The position numbers were made by a program, and so were the translations under genes. A stretch of 64,000 bases of DNA from Ricinus communis (taxonomy: Eukaryota; Streptophyta; Magnoliopsida; Malpighiales; Euphorbiaceae), in NCBI RefSeq assembly GCF_019578655.1, contig NC_063264.1:11821213-11885212 (forward strand), in the 5' to 3' direction. This document shows positions 47,233-60,200 of the stretch, piece by piece. The notes below the pieces were generated by a model. That model had not been told where the DNA came from. It saw only the letters and a program-made list of their open reading frames with translations, and searched no databases. The stretch's first letter is position 1; every line of letters starts with the position of its first letter.

Positions 47233-49548
47233 CCTCATTGATTATTCCACATCCTAAACTGTGCAAACTTATGTGGTTAAATAATTGTGTTGAAATAAAG
47301 GTTAATAAGCAAGTCATAGTACCATTTTGCATTGGCAAATATTCAAATGAGGTACTTTGTGATATAGTTCTTATGCATGCCAGACAAATCTTGTTAGTAA
47401 AGCCTTGGGAATTTGATAGAAATGGGATGCATGACGACTTTTTAAACCAATATTCTCTGATTAAGGATGGTAGAAAGATTACTCTTACACCACTTTCTCC
47501 TAAGGATGTGCATGAGGATCAATGTAAATTAGAGAGAGAGAGAGTAGAGGCTCAAAATAAGAACAAAATAACACACACCCATTACTAAGAGTGAGGGTAG
47601 TATTCGGCCAAGTGAGAGTAAGAAAAAGAGAAAGGGTTTCTTGGTGAAGGATAGTGATATTCGACATGCATTGTATTCAAATGTGATGTGTTTTATTGTT
47701 ACTTATAAGGATGTCTATTTGAATACTAACAATCTTGATCTTTCCTTATTGAGAGAATTTTTGGATCTTTTGCAAGAGTTTAATGATGTCTTTCCCGAAG
47801 AGATGCTTAATGGATTGCAGCCAAATAGGGGGATAGAACATTAAATTGATTTCATTCCTAGGGCTACTACAACTAATAGAAGTAATCCCGACGAGACAAA
47901 GGAGCTTCAAAGGCAAGTGGAGGAATTGATGACAAAAGGGTATGTGCAGGAAAGTTTAAGTTCGTGTGTGGTTCCGGTAATTCTTGTGCCCAAGAAGGAT
48001 GGAACTCGGCGAATGTATGTGAACTACCGTGCAATCAATAAAATAACGGTAAAGTATCGTCATCCTAGTTTAGATGATATGCTTGATGAGTTGCATGGTG
48101 CTTGTTTCTTTACTAAGATTGACTTGCGTTCAGTTTATCATCAAATTAGGATGAAAGAAGGTGATGAATGGAAAATAACATTTAAGATTAAACATGGATT
48201 GTATGAGTGGTTAGTCATGGCTTTTGGGTTAACAGATGCACCTAGCACATCTATGAGATTGATGAATCATGTCTTACGTGAGTTTTTTAGTAAATCTATA
48301 GTTGTGTATTTTGATGATATCTTAATTTATTATAAGTCATTAACTGAGCATATTGTGCATGTGCATAGAGTTTTAGAGGTTCTTAGGTTAGAAAAGTTGT
48401 TTGCTAATCTTGCTAGATATGGCTTTTGTCTAGAGAGTGTTGTTTTCTTTGGATGTGTTGTTAGTTCTAGAGGTTTAGAGGTTTATGAAGAGAAACTAAA
48501 AGCCATTAAGGATTGGCCGACACCTATAAACATCAATCAAGTTAGGAGTTTCATGGTCTAGCTAGTTTTTATAGAAGATTCATTAGGGATTTTAGTACCA
48601 TTGTTGTAGCATTGGATGAACTTGTTAAGAAAAATGTTCCTTTTCATTAGGGTGATGCACAAGAACATGCATTTTCATTACATAAGTGTGTCATGCACCT
48701 TTGTTATCTTTTCCCGATTTTGATAAAACTTTTAAGATTGAATGTGATGCTAGCGAAGTAGGAATGGTGGCTGTTTTAATGCAAGAGCAAAGGCCGATTT
48801 GTTATTTTAGTGAAAAACTAAATGGGGCAGCCTTAAATTACCCAACCTATGATAATAAGTTTGAAGTATCTCAAGGGGCAAGATAAGTTGAACCATAGGC
48901 ATGCTAAATGGGTGGAGTTCATAGAAACTTTTCCATACGTGGTTAAGTACAAGAAGATTAAGGAAAATGTGGTAGCCGATGCACTATCACGAAGGTACGC
49001 TTTTGTTTTTGAGTTTATTAAGGAGTTGTATGATTAAGATAAGGATTTTAGTGATATATTTACTTCTTGTGCTAAAATGGTTGCCAATGCAGATTTTTAT
49101 GTCTCTGAGGGATTTCTTTTCAAAAGACACCGCTTGAGTGTTCCTAGATGTTCTTTGCACATGATATTAATGAGAGAGCCATATAGGGGCGGTTTGATGG
49201 GGCATTTTGGTGTGAATAAGACCTATGAAATTTTGCATGAACATTTTTTTTTGGCCATGTATAAAGCATGATATGATGAAAGTATGTGAGAAATGCCTTG
49301 CATAATTAAAGGCAAAGTCTAAATTGCAACCACATGGATTGTATACACCTTTACTTGTTCCTAATATGCCTTGGGTAGATATCTCTATGGATTTTATTCT
49401 TGGATTGACTAGAACTAGGAAAGGTAGGGATAGTGTTTTTGTTATGGTGGATAAGTTTAGTAAGATGGCACATTTTATACCATGTCATAAGACTGATGAT
49501 GCTACACATATTGTAGACTTGTTCTTTAGGGAAGTTGTGCGATTGCAT
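47233..49548 (+). pseudogene. pol: Chromovirus (Tekay-like) pol, frameshifted and truncated
   Basis: A broken polyprotein in several frames. 47238-47588 is the protease-to-RT linker (FDRNGMHDDF). 47641-47844 is the pre-RT segment, ending in TAA. 47917-48561 is reverse transcriptase with YFDD at 48307-48318 and the first metal-binding Asp in KIDLRS. 48686-48886 is the start of RNase H (IECDASEVG). At about 48860 some tens of codons are missing: the frame jumps from YPTYDNK to the end of RNase H. 48900-49037 holds [18 protein letters not shown] and ADALSRR. 49077-49271 is the integrase zinc-binding region (GHFGVNKT..LHEHFF). 49324-49554 is the start of the integrase core ([10 protein letters not shown]). 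It is cut at 49548 by satellite, so the rest of the core and any chromodomain are lost. Confidence 0.88.
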
Positions 49549-51610
49549 TTATAAATATACCACTTTTACGGGGTCATTTTCTCATAATAAGTCATTAACA
49601 CTATTATGGGGTTGTTTTCTCAAATTCATAAATATACACATTTCATGAGATTATTTTCTTATATCGACAAATACACCCCTTTTACAGGGTTATTTTCTCA
49701 TATTATAAAATTAATCCATTTAAGGGGTCGTTTTCTCATATTCACAAATATACAAAAATTAGGGGGTTAGTTTCTCCGATTTATAAATAATAGCCCTCTT
49801 ACAGTGTTATTTTCTCATATTAAAAACTGTACCCCTTCTAACGTGGCTGTTTTCTCAGACTCGCAATTACACTACTTTTACGGTGTTGTTTTCTCAGATT
49901 CATCAATATACACATTTTACGAGGTTATTTTTTTATATTGATAATTATCCACTTTTACGGGGTCGTTTTCTCATAATAAATTATTAGCACTATTATGGGG
50001 TTGTTTTCTCAAATTTATAAAAATAAACATTTTACGGGGTTATTTTCTCATATCGACAAATATACTCCTTTTACAAGGTTATTTTTTCATATTATAAAAT
50101 TAATCCATTTAAGGGATCGTTTTCTCTTACTTACAAATATACCAAAATTATGGAGTTCTTTTCTTCCATTGATAAATATCCTCATATTACGGAGTTATTT
50201 TTTAATATTTATAGATATACCCCTCTTATGGCGTAGTTTTCTCATATTAAAAATTTACCCCTTCTAACGAGGATGTTTTCTCAGACTCGTAATTACACTT
50301 CTTTTAAGGGTTTGTTTTCTCAGATTCATAAATATACATGTTTTACGGAGATATTTTCTTATATAGATAAATATACATATTTTACGGGGCTATTTTCTTA
50401 CATTGATAAATATACCACATGTACGGGGCCATTTTCTCATAATAACATATTAGCACTATTATGGGGTTGTATTCTCAAATTCATAAATACACACGTTTTA
50501 AGGATTATTTTCTTATATCGACAAATATAACCCTTTTATAGTGTTTCTCATATTATAAAATTAACCCATTTAAGGGGTTATTTTCTCATACTCATAAATA
50601 TACTCCGATTGATAATTATCCCCGTATTACGGGGTTATTTGCTCATATTAAAAAATTTACCCCTTCTAACGAGCCTATTTTCTCAGACTCGCAATTATAC
50701 TACTTTTACGAGGTTGTTTTCTTAGATTCATAAATATATACATTTAATGAGGTTATTTTCTTATATTGATAAATACACCACTTTTACGGGGTCGTTTTCT
50801 CATAATAAATTATTAGCACCATTATAGGGTTGTTTTCTCGTACTTACAAATATACCAATATTATAAGGTTATTTTCTCCGATTGATAAATATCCCCGTAT
50901 TACGGGGTTGTTTTCCAATATTTATAAATATACCATTCTTACGGGGTTGTTTTCTTATATTCATAAATATACACGTTTTACGGGGTTATTTTCTTATATC
51001 GATAAATGTAACCTTTTAGTTGTTTATTTTCTCATATTCTAAAAATTATACCATTTAAGGGGTTGTTTTCTCATACTCACAAATATACCAAAATTACGGG
51101 GTTATTTTCTCTGATCGATAAATATCCTCGTATTACGGGGTTGTTTGCTAATATTTATAATATACCCCTCTTATAGGTTGTTTTCTCATATTAAAAAATT
51201 CACACCTTCTAACGAGGCTATTTTCTCAGACTTGCAATTACATTACTTTTACAGGGTTATTTTCTTAGGTTCATAAATATACACGTTTTACAGGGTTATT
51301 TTCTCATATTGATAAATATAACACTTTTACGGAGTAGTTTTCTCATAATAAATTATTAGCACCATTATGGAATTGTTTTCTCTGATTCATAAATATACAC
51401 ATTTTATGGGGTTATTTTCTTATATCGACAAATATACCCCTTTTACGAGGTTATTTGTTCATATTCTAAAATTACCCCATTTAAGGGGTTGTTTTCTCAT
51501 ACTGAGAAATATACCAATATTACGGGGTTATTTTCTCCGATAGATAAATATCCCCATATTACCGGGTTGTTTTCAAGTATTTATAAATATACCCCTCTTA
51601 CGGGATTGTT
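49549..51610 (+). repeat. 39-bp satellite array, + orientation, variant subfamily
   Basis: About 53 monomers. Two differences from the other arrays recur: CCTTCTAACG(A/T)GG with an extra A (about 49837, 50268, 50672, 51207), making that monomer 40 bp, and CATAATAA in place of CATATTAA in the TTAGCAC monomer (about 49582, 49972, 50442, 50802, 51342). It starts against integrase and ends at the broken LTR4. Confidence 0.93.
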
Positions 51611-54214
51611 AAATTTGTATGTTTGGTATTTTTGTAAATAAATGTGTCGGCAAGGGTATTTTTATAATTGTGTATTTTTCAATAATTCTAATTTGGCCCA
51701 AATTAATTAGCTAGGGGCTTAATTGAAAGGCTAAACAAAAGTTTGGGGGTTAATTAGAAATTCTGCAGGGTAAAATTGTAAGTAATTAAGAAAGTTGAAG
51801 GACCAAATTGTAATAAGGAAAAGTTCAGGGGCCTAATGTCAATATGGAGAAGAAGAAAAGAAAAGAAGGATCGGGGAGAGAGAGGAAAAATCGGGGAGAA
51901 GAGGGTGGCTCACGCCACGGGCTGTGGCCGGTGGTGCAACCAGTAGCAGCGATGGAGATGGTGGTGGTAGCCAGCAGCGTCGGCAGGTGGCAGAATCGCG
52001 CAAGGAGAGGCAGCAGCTTCCGGAGGTCGTTCCGGCCGTTTCCGGCGGCCTTTTTGGCCGATCTTGGTGGCGATCGGCTCCCCTCGAAGAGAGCTTCCTT
52101 TTGGCGGTAGTGGTGTCAGTTTTGGTGGCCGGAGGAGGAAGTTCCAGCGAAGTGGTGGCAGCCATGTTTTTCGGCGAGCTCCGGCGAGCTATGGACGATC
52201 AGAGGGCATATCCCGACTCTTCTCAGCTCAAGCTTCACAATGGCACTGGTTTCGTGGCGATCGGGCTCCGTTTGCAAATCAACGGCCGAGATCATCCGTA
52301 AATCTCTCCGGATGATCGGGTGTCAGATCAAAAAATTGGAAGCAGGGATCGTCGTCAGCGCGTCGTTTTGAGTTCGATGGTGAGTTCGGATCGTCAATCG
52401 GACTCCAGCGGCTAGAAGCAAGTCGACCGAACGACCGAGAGACCGAGCGTCTCAGTAATTTTCTCTAGCCTGTAATTTTGGAAATTCTTGGTTTAATTGT
52501 GTGTCTATTGGATTATATTGAGTATTTGATGATATTTGTGAGTAAAAAATAATTGTTTGTCAGTTGCCTGCCTTGTGTTTTGTGCTGTGTAGTGGAGTCG
52601 GGAAAATAGTGAAGTTTGGGGACCCGACTCCCGTTGTTTAAATTGTTGGATATTTGAAGTGTTTTTCTGGCAGGTCCTGGACCCGTTTTACGGGGAATAA
52701 ATGTCCGTGTTGTAGGGGTGGTTCTATCAAATTTTCGGTAGAATTTACACGAGTCGAGATTCTTAGACAGTCAGTCCTAGGAGTCTAGACCTAGGATTAA
52801 TGATCGATTGTTTCAGCATAATTGCTAAATTGTTTTTCCGTGATTAGATGATCTGTCTGTTCGGCTTGCTCTAACCGAGGCACCGGAGCAGAGCTAGGAG
52901 GTCGCCCAATTCTGTGAGTTAAAGTCATTTAATCATTGCACTATTGCTAAGTCTGATTTTAATATGCTATTTTAGAATTTGTGCTTATTATGATTATTAA
53001 TATCACAAAATAAATGATTTCACTTGATTACTAATTATTGAAATAACATAAATATTATTATTAGTAACGTTATAATAATACAAACATTATTATTTTTCCC
53101 CTCACGAATTGCACGTTGTTTTACCCTAAATCTCTAATCTTTATTTCGATATGTGTTGGATGATTTCATTAGACAATGATATTTATTATCTGTGATGATT
53201 GCGGTTTGGGAAATGTGGCTTTCGTAGAACATGCCACCTTATGGGTTACATCAGGACAGCGTGCGCACCGGTAATGATCATGGACGGGTAATAAGATTTT
53301 CTTATGAGTTCGACCTGGTCGAGCATGGCTCTCTGGGCTGATTTAAGTAAATTGCGGTAATAAGATTATTATGAGTTTTGCCCTGGTCGAGCTTCGCTCT
53401 CTAGGCGCTGGCTTATTTGAATATTAAGTGACCGGACTAGAGTTAAGGACCCTGGTCGAGCTTCGCTCTCTGGGCGCCAGTCCTATTGGAATGAGATGCG
53501 GGAGTAAAGGTCCCTGGTCGAGCATTGCTCTCTGGGTTGCCGGATTATTTGGATACTTAAGTTACCAGACTGGAGGTAAGGTCCCTGGTCGAGCATTGCT
53601 CTCTGGGAGCCAGTCTTATTGGATTAAGAGAGCCAAAAGGCTACTAGAATTTGGGGTTAGGGTTCTACTGAGCCACTCATCCCGTAAAAGTAAATATATA
53701 TTATTTATTTATTATGGTATGATTATAATATGAGTTGTATTTACGTGCATGGTTGATGTACTGATTCGAGTGATTAATATTTTCTGTGAAGACTGCAATA
53801 GTCTCTGGATTATTTGATTTTAACTCACTCTCGAGACTGAGAGTCTCAATTTATTTTTTTTCAGATGCGTGACTGTTAGTCTTCCCGCGACTCTTATTCA
53901 GTAACCCGACTCCTTCATCATCGGGTGATGTATTTGATTTGGTATGTAAATTGGTAAATCTTAGATTCTCCGCAATAGTAATAGTAGATGTATCAGTTGT
54001 AAATTTTCTGAGTTTCAGGTCTCGCCTAGATCTTCTGGCAGACCGATTTAATTGTGTAAAATTTAATGTTACTGTAAATTATGGCATTAATAATAGTAAA
54101 AGTTGAGATAAGATTGGTTTGAGTTGTGAGTGTCATGCTTACTATGGGATTCGGTGGCCTTATGGCTACCCATTCCCTAGTGCCGGTCACGGGCCCACGG
54201 ATGGGTTCGTGACA
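51611..54214 (+). mobile_element. LTR4, 5'-truncated member of the large LTR family
   Basis: It starts at AAATTTGTATGTTTGG, which corresponds to about 23512 in LTR2, so the first ~460 bp are missing. It ends normally with GGGTTCGTGACA. It has the GC-rich block (51850-52470), GGCAGGTCCTGGACCC near 52671, GCACCGGAGCAGAGC near 52880, GAACATGCCACC near 53228 and five sub-repeats. Body and end are closest to LTR1. Flanking satellite is + on the left and - on the right, and no target duplication is visible. Confidence 0.85.
53305..53630 (+). repeat. Five LTR-internal sub-repeats
   Basis: Units of about 65-75 bp with CCTGGTCGAGC(A/T)T(T/C)GCTCTCTGGG at about 53307, 53382, 53447, 53512 and 53582. 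A short open frame across them (53428-53733) repeats the same residues because the units do; it is not a gene. Confidence 0.8.
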
Positions 54215-57200
54215 ATTTTAGAATATGAGAAAACAACCACGTAAAAGGAAAATATTTATCGATATAAGAAAATAACCCCGTAAAACGTATATATTTATGA
54301 ATTTGACAAAACAACCCCATATTAATGCTAATAATTTAATATGAGAAAATGACCCCATAAAAGTGGTATATTTATCAATATGAGAATATAACTCCATAAA
54401 ATGTGTATATTTATGAATCTGAGGAAACAACCCCGTAAAAGTAAAATAATTGAGAGTCTATGAAAACAGCCTCGTAAAACGGGTAAATCTCTTAATATGA
54501 GAAAACAATCCCGTAATACAGGGATATTTATCAATCGGAGAAAATAACCCTGTAATTTTTGTATATTTGTGAGTATGAGATAACAACCCCTTAAATGGGT
54601 TAATTTTATAATATGAATAAACAACCCCGTAAAAGAGGTATATTTATCAATATAAGAAAATAACCCCGTAAAACGTGTATGTTAATAAATTTGAGTAAAC
54701 AACCTCATAATAGTGCTAATAATTTAATATGATAAAATGACCCCGTAAAATTAGTATATTTATAAATATAAGATAATAACTCTGTAAAACGTGTATATTT
54801 ACGAATATGAGAAAACAACCCCATAACAGTAGCGTAATTGCAAGTCTGAGAAAACAGCCTCGAAGAAGGGATAAATTTTTTAATATGAGAAAACAACCCC
54901 GTAATACGTGGATATTTATCAATCGGAGAAAATAACTCCAGAATTTTGGTATATTTGTGAGTATGAGAAAACAACCCCGTAAAAGGGGTACATTTGTCGA
55001 TATAAGAGAATAACCTCGTAGAACGTATATATTTATGAATTTGAGAAAACAACCCCATTTAGTGCTAATAATTTAATGTGAGAAAACAACCCCGTAAAAG
55101 TGGTATATTTAACAATATAAGAAAATAACTCTGTAAAAGTGGTATATTTAAAAATATAAGAAAATAACCCCGTAAAACGTGTAAATTTATGAATCTGAGA
55201 AAACAACCCCATAAAAGTAATGTAATTGCGAGTCTGAGAAAACAGCCACGTAGAAAGGATAAATTTTTCAATATGAGAAAACAACCACGCAATACAGAGA
55301 TATTTATCAATCGGAGAAAATAACCCCGTAATTTTGGTATATTTGTCAGTGTGGGAAAACAATCCTTTAAATGGGTTAATTTTATAGTATGAGAAAAAAA
55401 ACCCCTTAGAAGGGGTATATTTGTCGATATAAGAAAATAACGTCGTAAAATGTGTATATTTATGAATTTGAGAAAACAATCCCATAATAGCGCTAATAAT
55501 TTAATATGAGAAAACGACCCCGTAAAAGGGGTATATTTGTGAGTATGAGAAAACAATCCCTTAGATGGGTTAATTTTATAATATGAGAAAACAACCACGC
55601 AAAAGGGGTATATTTGTCGATATAAGAAAATAACCCGATAAAACGTTTATATTTATGAATCTGAGAAAACAATACCATAATAGTGCAAATAATTTAATAT
55701 GAGAAAACAACCCCGTAAAAGTGGTACATTTATCAATATAAAAAAATAACCTTGTAAATCGTGTATATTTATGAATATGAGAAAACAATCCCGTAAAAGT
55801 AGTGCAATTGCTAGTCTGAGAAAACAGGCTCGTAGAAGGGGTAAATTTTTTAATATGAGAAAACAACCCCGTAATATGGGATATTTATAAATCGGAGAAA
55901 ATAATCCCATAATTTATGTATATTTGTGAGTATGAGAAAACAACCTCTTAAATATGTTAATTTTATAATATGAGAAAACAACCCCGTAAAAGAGGTATAT
56001 TTGTTGATATAAGAAAATAACCTTGTAAAACTTGTATATTTATGAACTTGAGAAAACAACCCCATAATAGTGCTAATAATTTAATATGAGAAAACGACCC
56101 CGTAAAAGTGGTATATTTAACAATATAAGAAAATAACCCTGCAAATCATGTATATTTATAAATCTGAGAAAATAACACCGTAAAAGTAATGTAATTGCGA
56201 GTTTGAGAAAACAGCCTCGTAGAAGGGATAAATTTTTTAATATGAGAAAACAACTTAGTAATACGGGGATATTTATCAATCCAAGAAAATAATCCCGTAA
56301 TTTTGCTATAATTGTGGGTATGAGAAAATGACTCCTTAAATGGGTTAATTTTAGAATATGAGAAAATAACCCTGTAAAAATGGTATAATTTTCGATATAA
56401 GAGAATAACCCCGTAAAACTTGTATATTTATGAATGTGAGAAAACAATCCCATAATAGTGCTAATAATTTAATATGAGAAAACAACCCCGTAAAAATGGT
56501 ATATTCATCAATATAAGAAAATAATCCCGTAAAACGTGCATATTTATGAATCTGAGAAAACAACACTGTAAAAGTAGTATAATTGAGAGTCTGAGAAAAT
56601 ATTCTCGTGGAAGGGGTAAATTTTTTCATATGAGAAAACAACCCGGTATATTTATAAATTGGAGAAAATAACCCAGTAATATTGGTTTATTTGTGAGTAT
56701 GAGAAAACAACCCTGTAAAATGGGTATATTTGTCGATATAAGAAAATAACCTCGTAAAACGTGTATATTTATGAATTTGAGAAAACAATCCCATAATAGT
56801 GCTAATAATTTCATATGAGACAATGACCCCGTAAAAGTGGTAGATTTGTCAATATAAAAAAATAACCCAGTAAATATGTATATTTATGAATCTCAGAAAA
56901 TAATCTCGTAAAAGTAGTGCAATTGCGACTCTAACAAAACAGTCTCGTAGAAAGGGTAAATTTTTTAATATGAGAAAACAACCTCGTAAAATGGTATTTT
57001 TATCAATATAAGAGAATAATCTCGTAAAGCGTGTATACTTATGATTTGTCAAAATAACTCCATAATAGTGCTAATAATTTAATATAAGAAAACGACGTCG
57101 TAAAAGTGGTATATTGATCGATATAAGAAAATAACCCCGTAAGATGTGTATATTTATGAATTTGAGAAAACAACCCCGTAAAAGTAGTGTAATTGCGAGT

Positions 57201-60200
57201 CTGAGAAAATAGCCTCGTAGGAAGGGCAAATTTTTTAATATGCGAAAACAAAGCCGTAATACGGGGATATTTATCAATCGGAAGTAATAACCCCGTAATT
57301 TTGGTATATTTGTGAGTATGAGAAAACAACCCCGTAAAAGGGGTATAATTGTCGATATAAGAAAATAATTCCGTAAAACGTGTATATTTATGAATTTGAG
57401 AAAACAACCCCATAATAGTGCTAATAATTTAATATGAGAAAATGACCACGTAAAAAGGGTATATTTGTTAATATAAGAAAATAACCCTGTAAAACGTGCA
57501 TATTTTTGAATCTGACAAAACAACCCCATAAAAGTAGTGTATTGCGAGTATGAGAAAACAACCTCGTAAAAATGGTAAATTTTTTAATATGAGAAAACAA
57601 TCCCGTAAGATGTGTATATTTATAAATATTAGAAAATATCCCCGTAATACGACGATATTTATCAATGGGAGAAAATAACCCAGTAATTTGGGTATATTTG
57701 TGAGTATTAGAAAACAACCCCTTAAATAGATTAATTTTAGAATATGAGAAAACGACCCTGTAATACGAGGATATTTATCAATCGGACAAAATAATCCCGT
57801 AATTTTGGTATATTTGTGAGTATGAGACAACAACCTTTTAAATGGGTTAATTTTAGAATATGAGAAAACAACCCAGTAAAAGGGGTATATTTGTCCATAT
57901 AAGAAAATAACACTGTAAAAACATGTGTATTTATGAATTTAACAAAGCAACCCCATAATAATGCTAATAATTTAATATGAGAAAACGACCCTTTAAAGTG
58001 GTATATTTATCAATACAAGAAAATAATCTCGTAAAACGTGCATATTTATGAATCTAAGAACACAACACTGTAAAATTAGTATAATTGCGAGTCTGAAAAA
58101 ATATTCTCGTGGAATGGGTAAATTTTTTCATATGAGAAAACAACCCCGTAATACGGGAATATTTATAAATTGGAGAAAATAACCCAGTAATATTGGTTTA
58201 TTTGTGAGTATGAGAAAACAATCAGTTAAATGGGTTAATTTTATAATATGAGAAAACAACCCCGTAAAAAGGGTATATTTGTTAATATAAGAAAATAACC
58301 TCGTAAAACGTGTATATTTATGAATTTGAGAAAACAACCCCATAATAGTGCTAATAATTTAATATGAGAAAACGACCCCGTAAAAGGGGTATATTTGTTA
58401 ATATAAGAAAATAAGCCCGTAAAACGTGTATATTTTTGAATTTGACCAAACAACCCCGTAAAAGTAGTGTAATTGCGAGTATGAGAAAACAGCATCGTAG
58501 AAGGGGTAAATTTTTTAATATAAGAAAACAATCCCGTAAGAGGTGTATATTTATAAATATTAGAAGACAACCCGTAATACGGTGATATTTATCAATCCGA
58601 GAAAATAAACCCATAATTTGGCTATATTTGGGAGTATCAGAAAACAACACCTTAAATGGATTAATTTTAGAATAAGAGAAAACAACCCTATAAAAGAGGT
58701 ATATCTGTCGATATAAGAAAATAACTCTATTAAACGTGTATATTTATGAATTTGACAAAACAATCCCATAATAGTGCTAATAATTTAATATGAGAAAATG
58801 ACCCTGTAAAAGTGGTATTTTTATCAATATAAGAAAACATTTCCATAAAACGTGTATATTTATGAATCTGAGAAAATAATCACATAAAAGTAGTCTAATT
58901 GCGAGTATGGAAAAATACCCTCGTAGAAGGGGTAAATTTTTTAATATGAGAAAACAACCCCGTAGACGGGGATATTTATCAATATTAGAAAACAACACCG
59001 TAATTTTGGTATATCTGTAAGTATGAGAAAACAGCCCCTTAAATGTGTTAATTTTAGAATATGGAAAAACAATCCCGTAAAATTGTTATATTTGTCAATA
59101 TAAGAAAATAACACGTGTATTTTTATGAATTTGACAAAACAGCCCCATAATAGTGCTAATAATTTAATATGAGAAAACGACCTTGTAAAAGTGGTATATT
59201 TATCAAAATAAGAAAATAACCCCGTAAAACGTGCATATTTATTAATCTTATAAAACAACCCCATAAAAGCAGTGTAATTGCGAGTCTAAGAGAATAGCCT
59301 AGTAGAAGGGGTACATTTTTTAATATGAAAGAACAACCCTGTAATACAGGGATATTTATAAATATTAGAAAACAACCCTGTAATACGGGGATATTTATAA
59401 ATCGGAGAAATTTAAACCATAATTTTAGTGTTTTTGTGAGTTGGAGAAAACAATCCCTTAAATGGGTTAATTTCATAATATGAGAAAAGAACCCCGTAAA
59501 AGGGGAATATTTGTTGATATAAGAAAATAACCCCATAAAACGTGTATATTTATGAATTTGACAAAATAACATAATAACAGTGCTAAAAATTTAATCTGAG
59601 AAAACGACACTGTAAAAGTGGTATGTTTATCAATATAAGAAAATAACCCTGTAAAACGTGTATATTTAAGAATCTGAGAAAACAACCCCGTAAAAGTAGT
59701 GTAAATGCGAATCTGAGAAAACAGCCTCGTAAAAGGGGTAAATTTTTTAATATGAGAAAACAACCCCGTAAGAGGGGTATATTTATAAATATTAGAAAAT
59801 AACCCCGTAATACGAGGATATTTATCAATCGGAGTAAATAACCCCGTAATTTTGGTATATTTGTGAGTATGAGAAAACAACCCCTTAAATGGATTAATTT
59901 TAGAATATGAGAAAAAGATCCCGTAAAAAGGGTATATTTGTCAATATAAGAAAATAACCCCGTAAAACGTTTATATTTATGAATTCGATAAAACAATCTC
60001 GTAATAGTGCTAATAATTTAATATGAGAAAATGACCCCATAAAAGTGGTATATTTATCAATATAAGAAGATAACCCTGTAATGCATGTATATTTATGAAT
60101 CTGAGAAAACAACCTCGTAAAAGTAGTGTAATTGCTAGTTTGAGAAAGCATGCTCGTAGAATGGTTAAATTTTTTAAAATAAGAAAATACCGTAATACGG

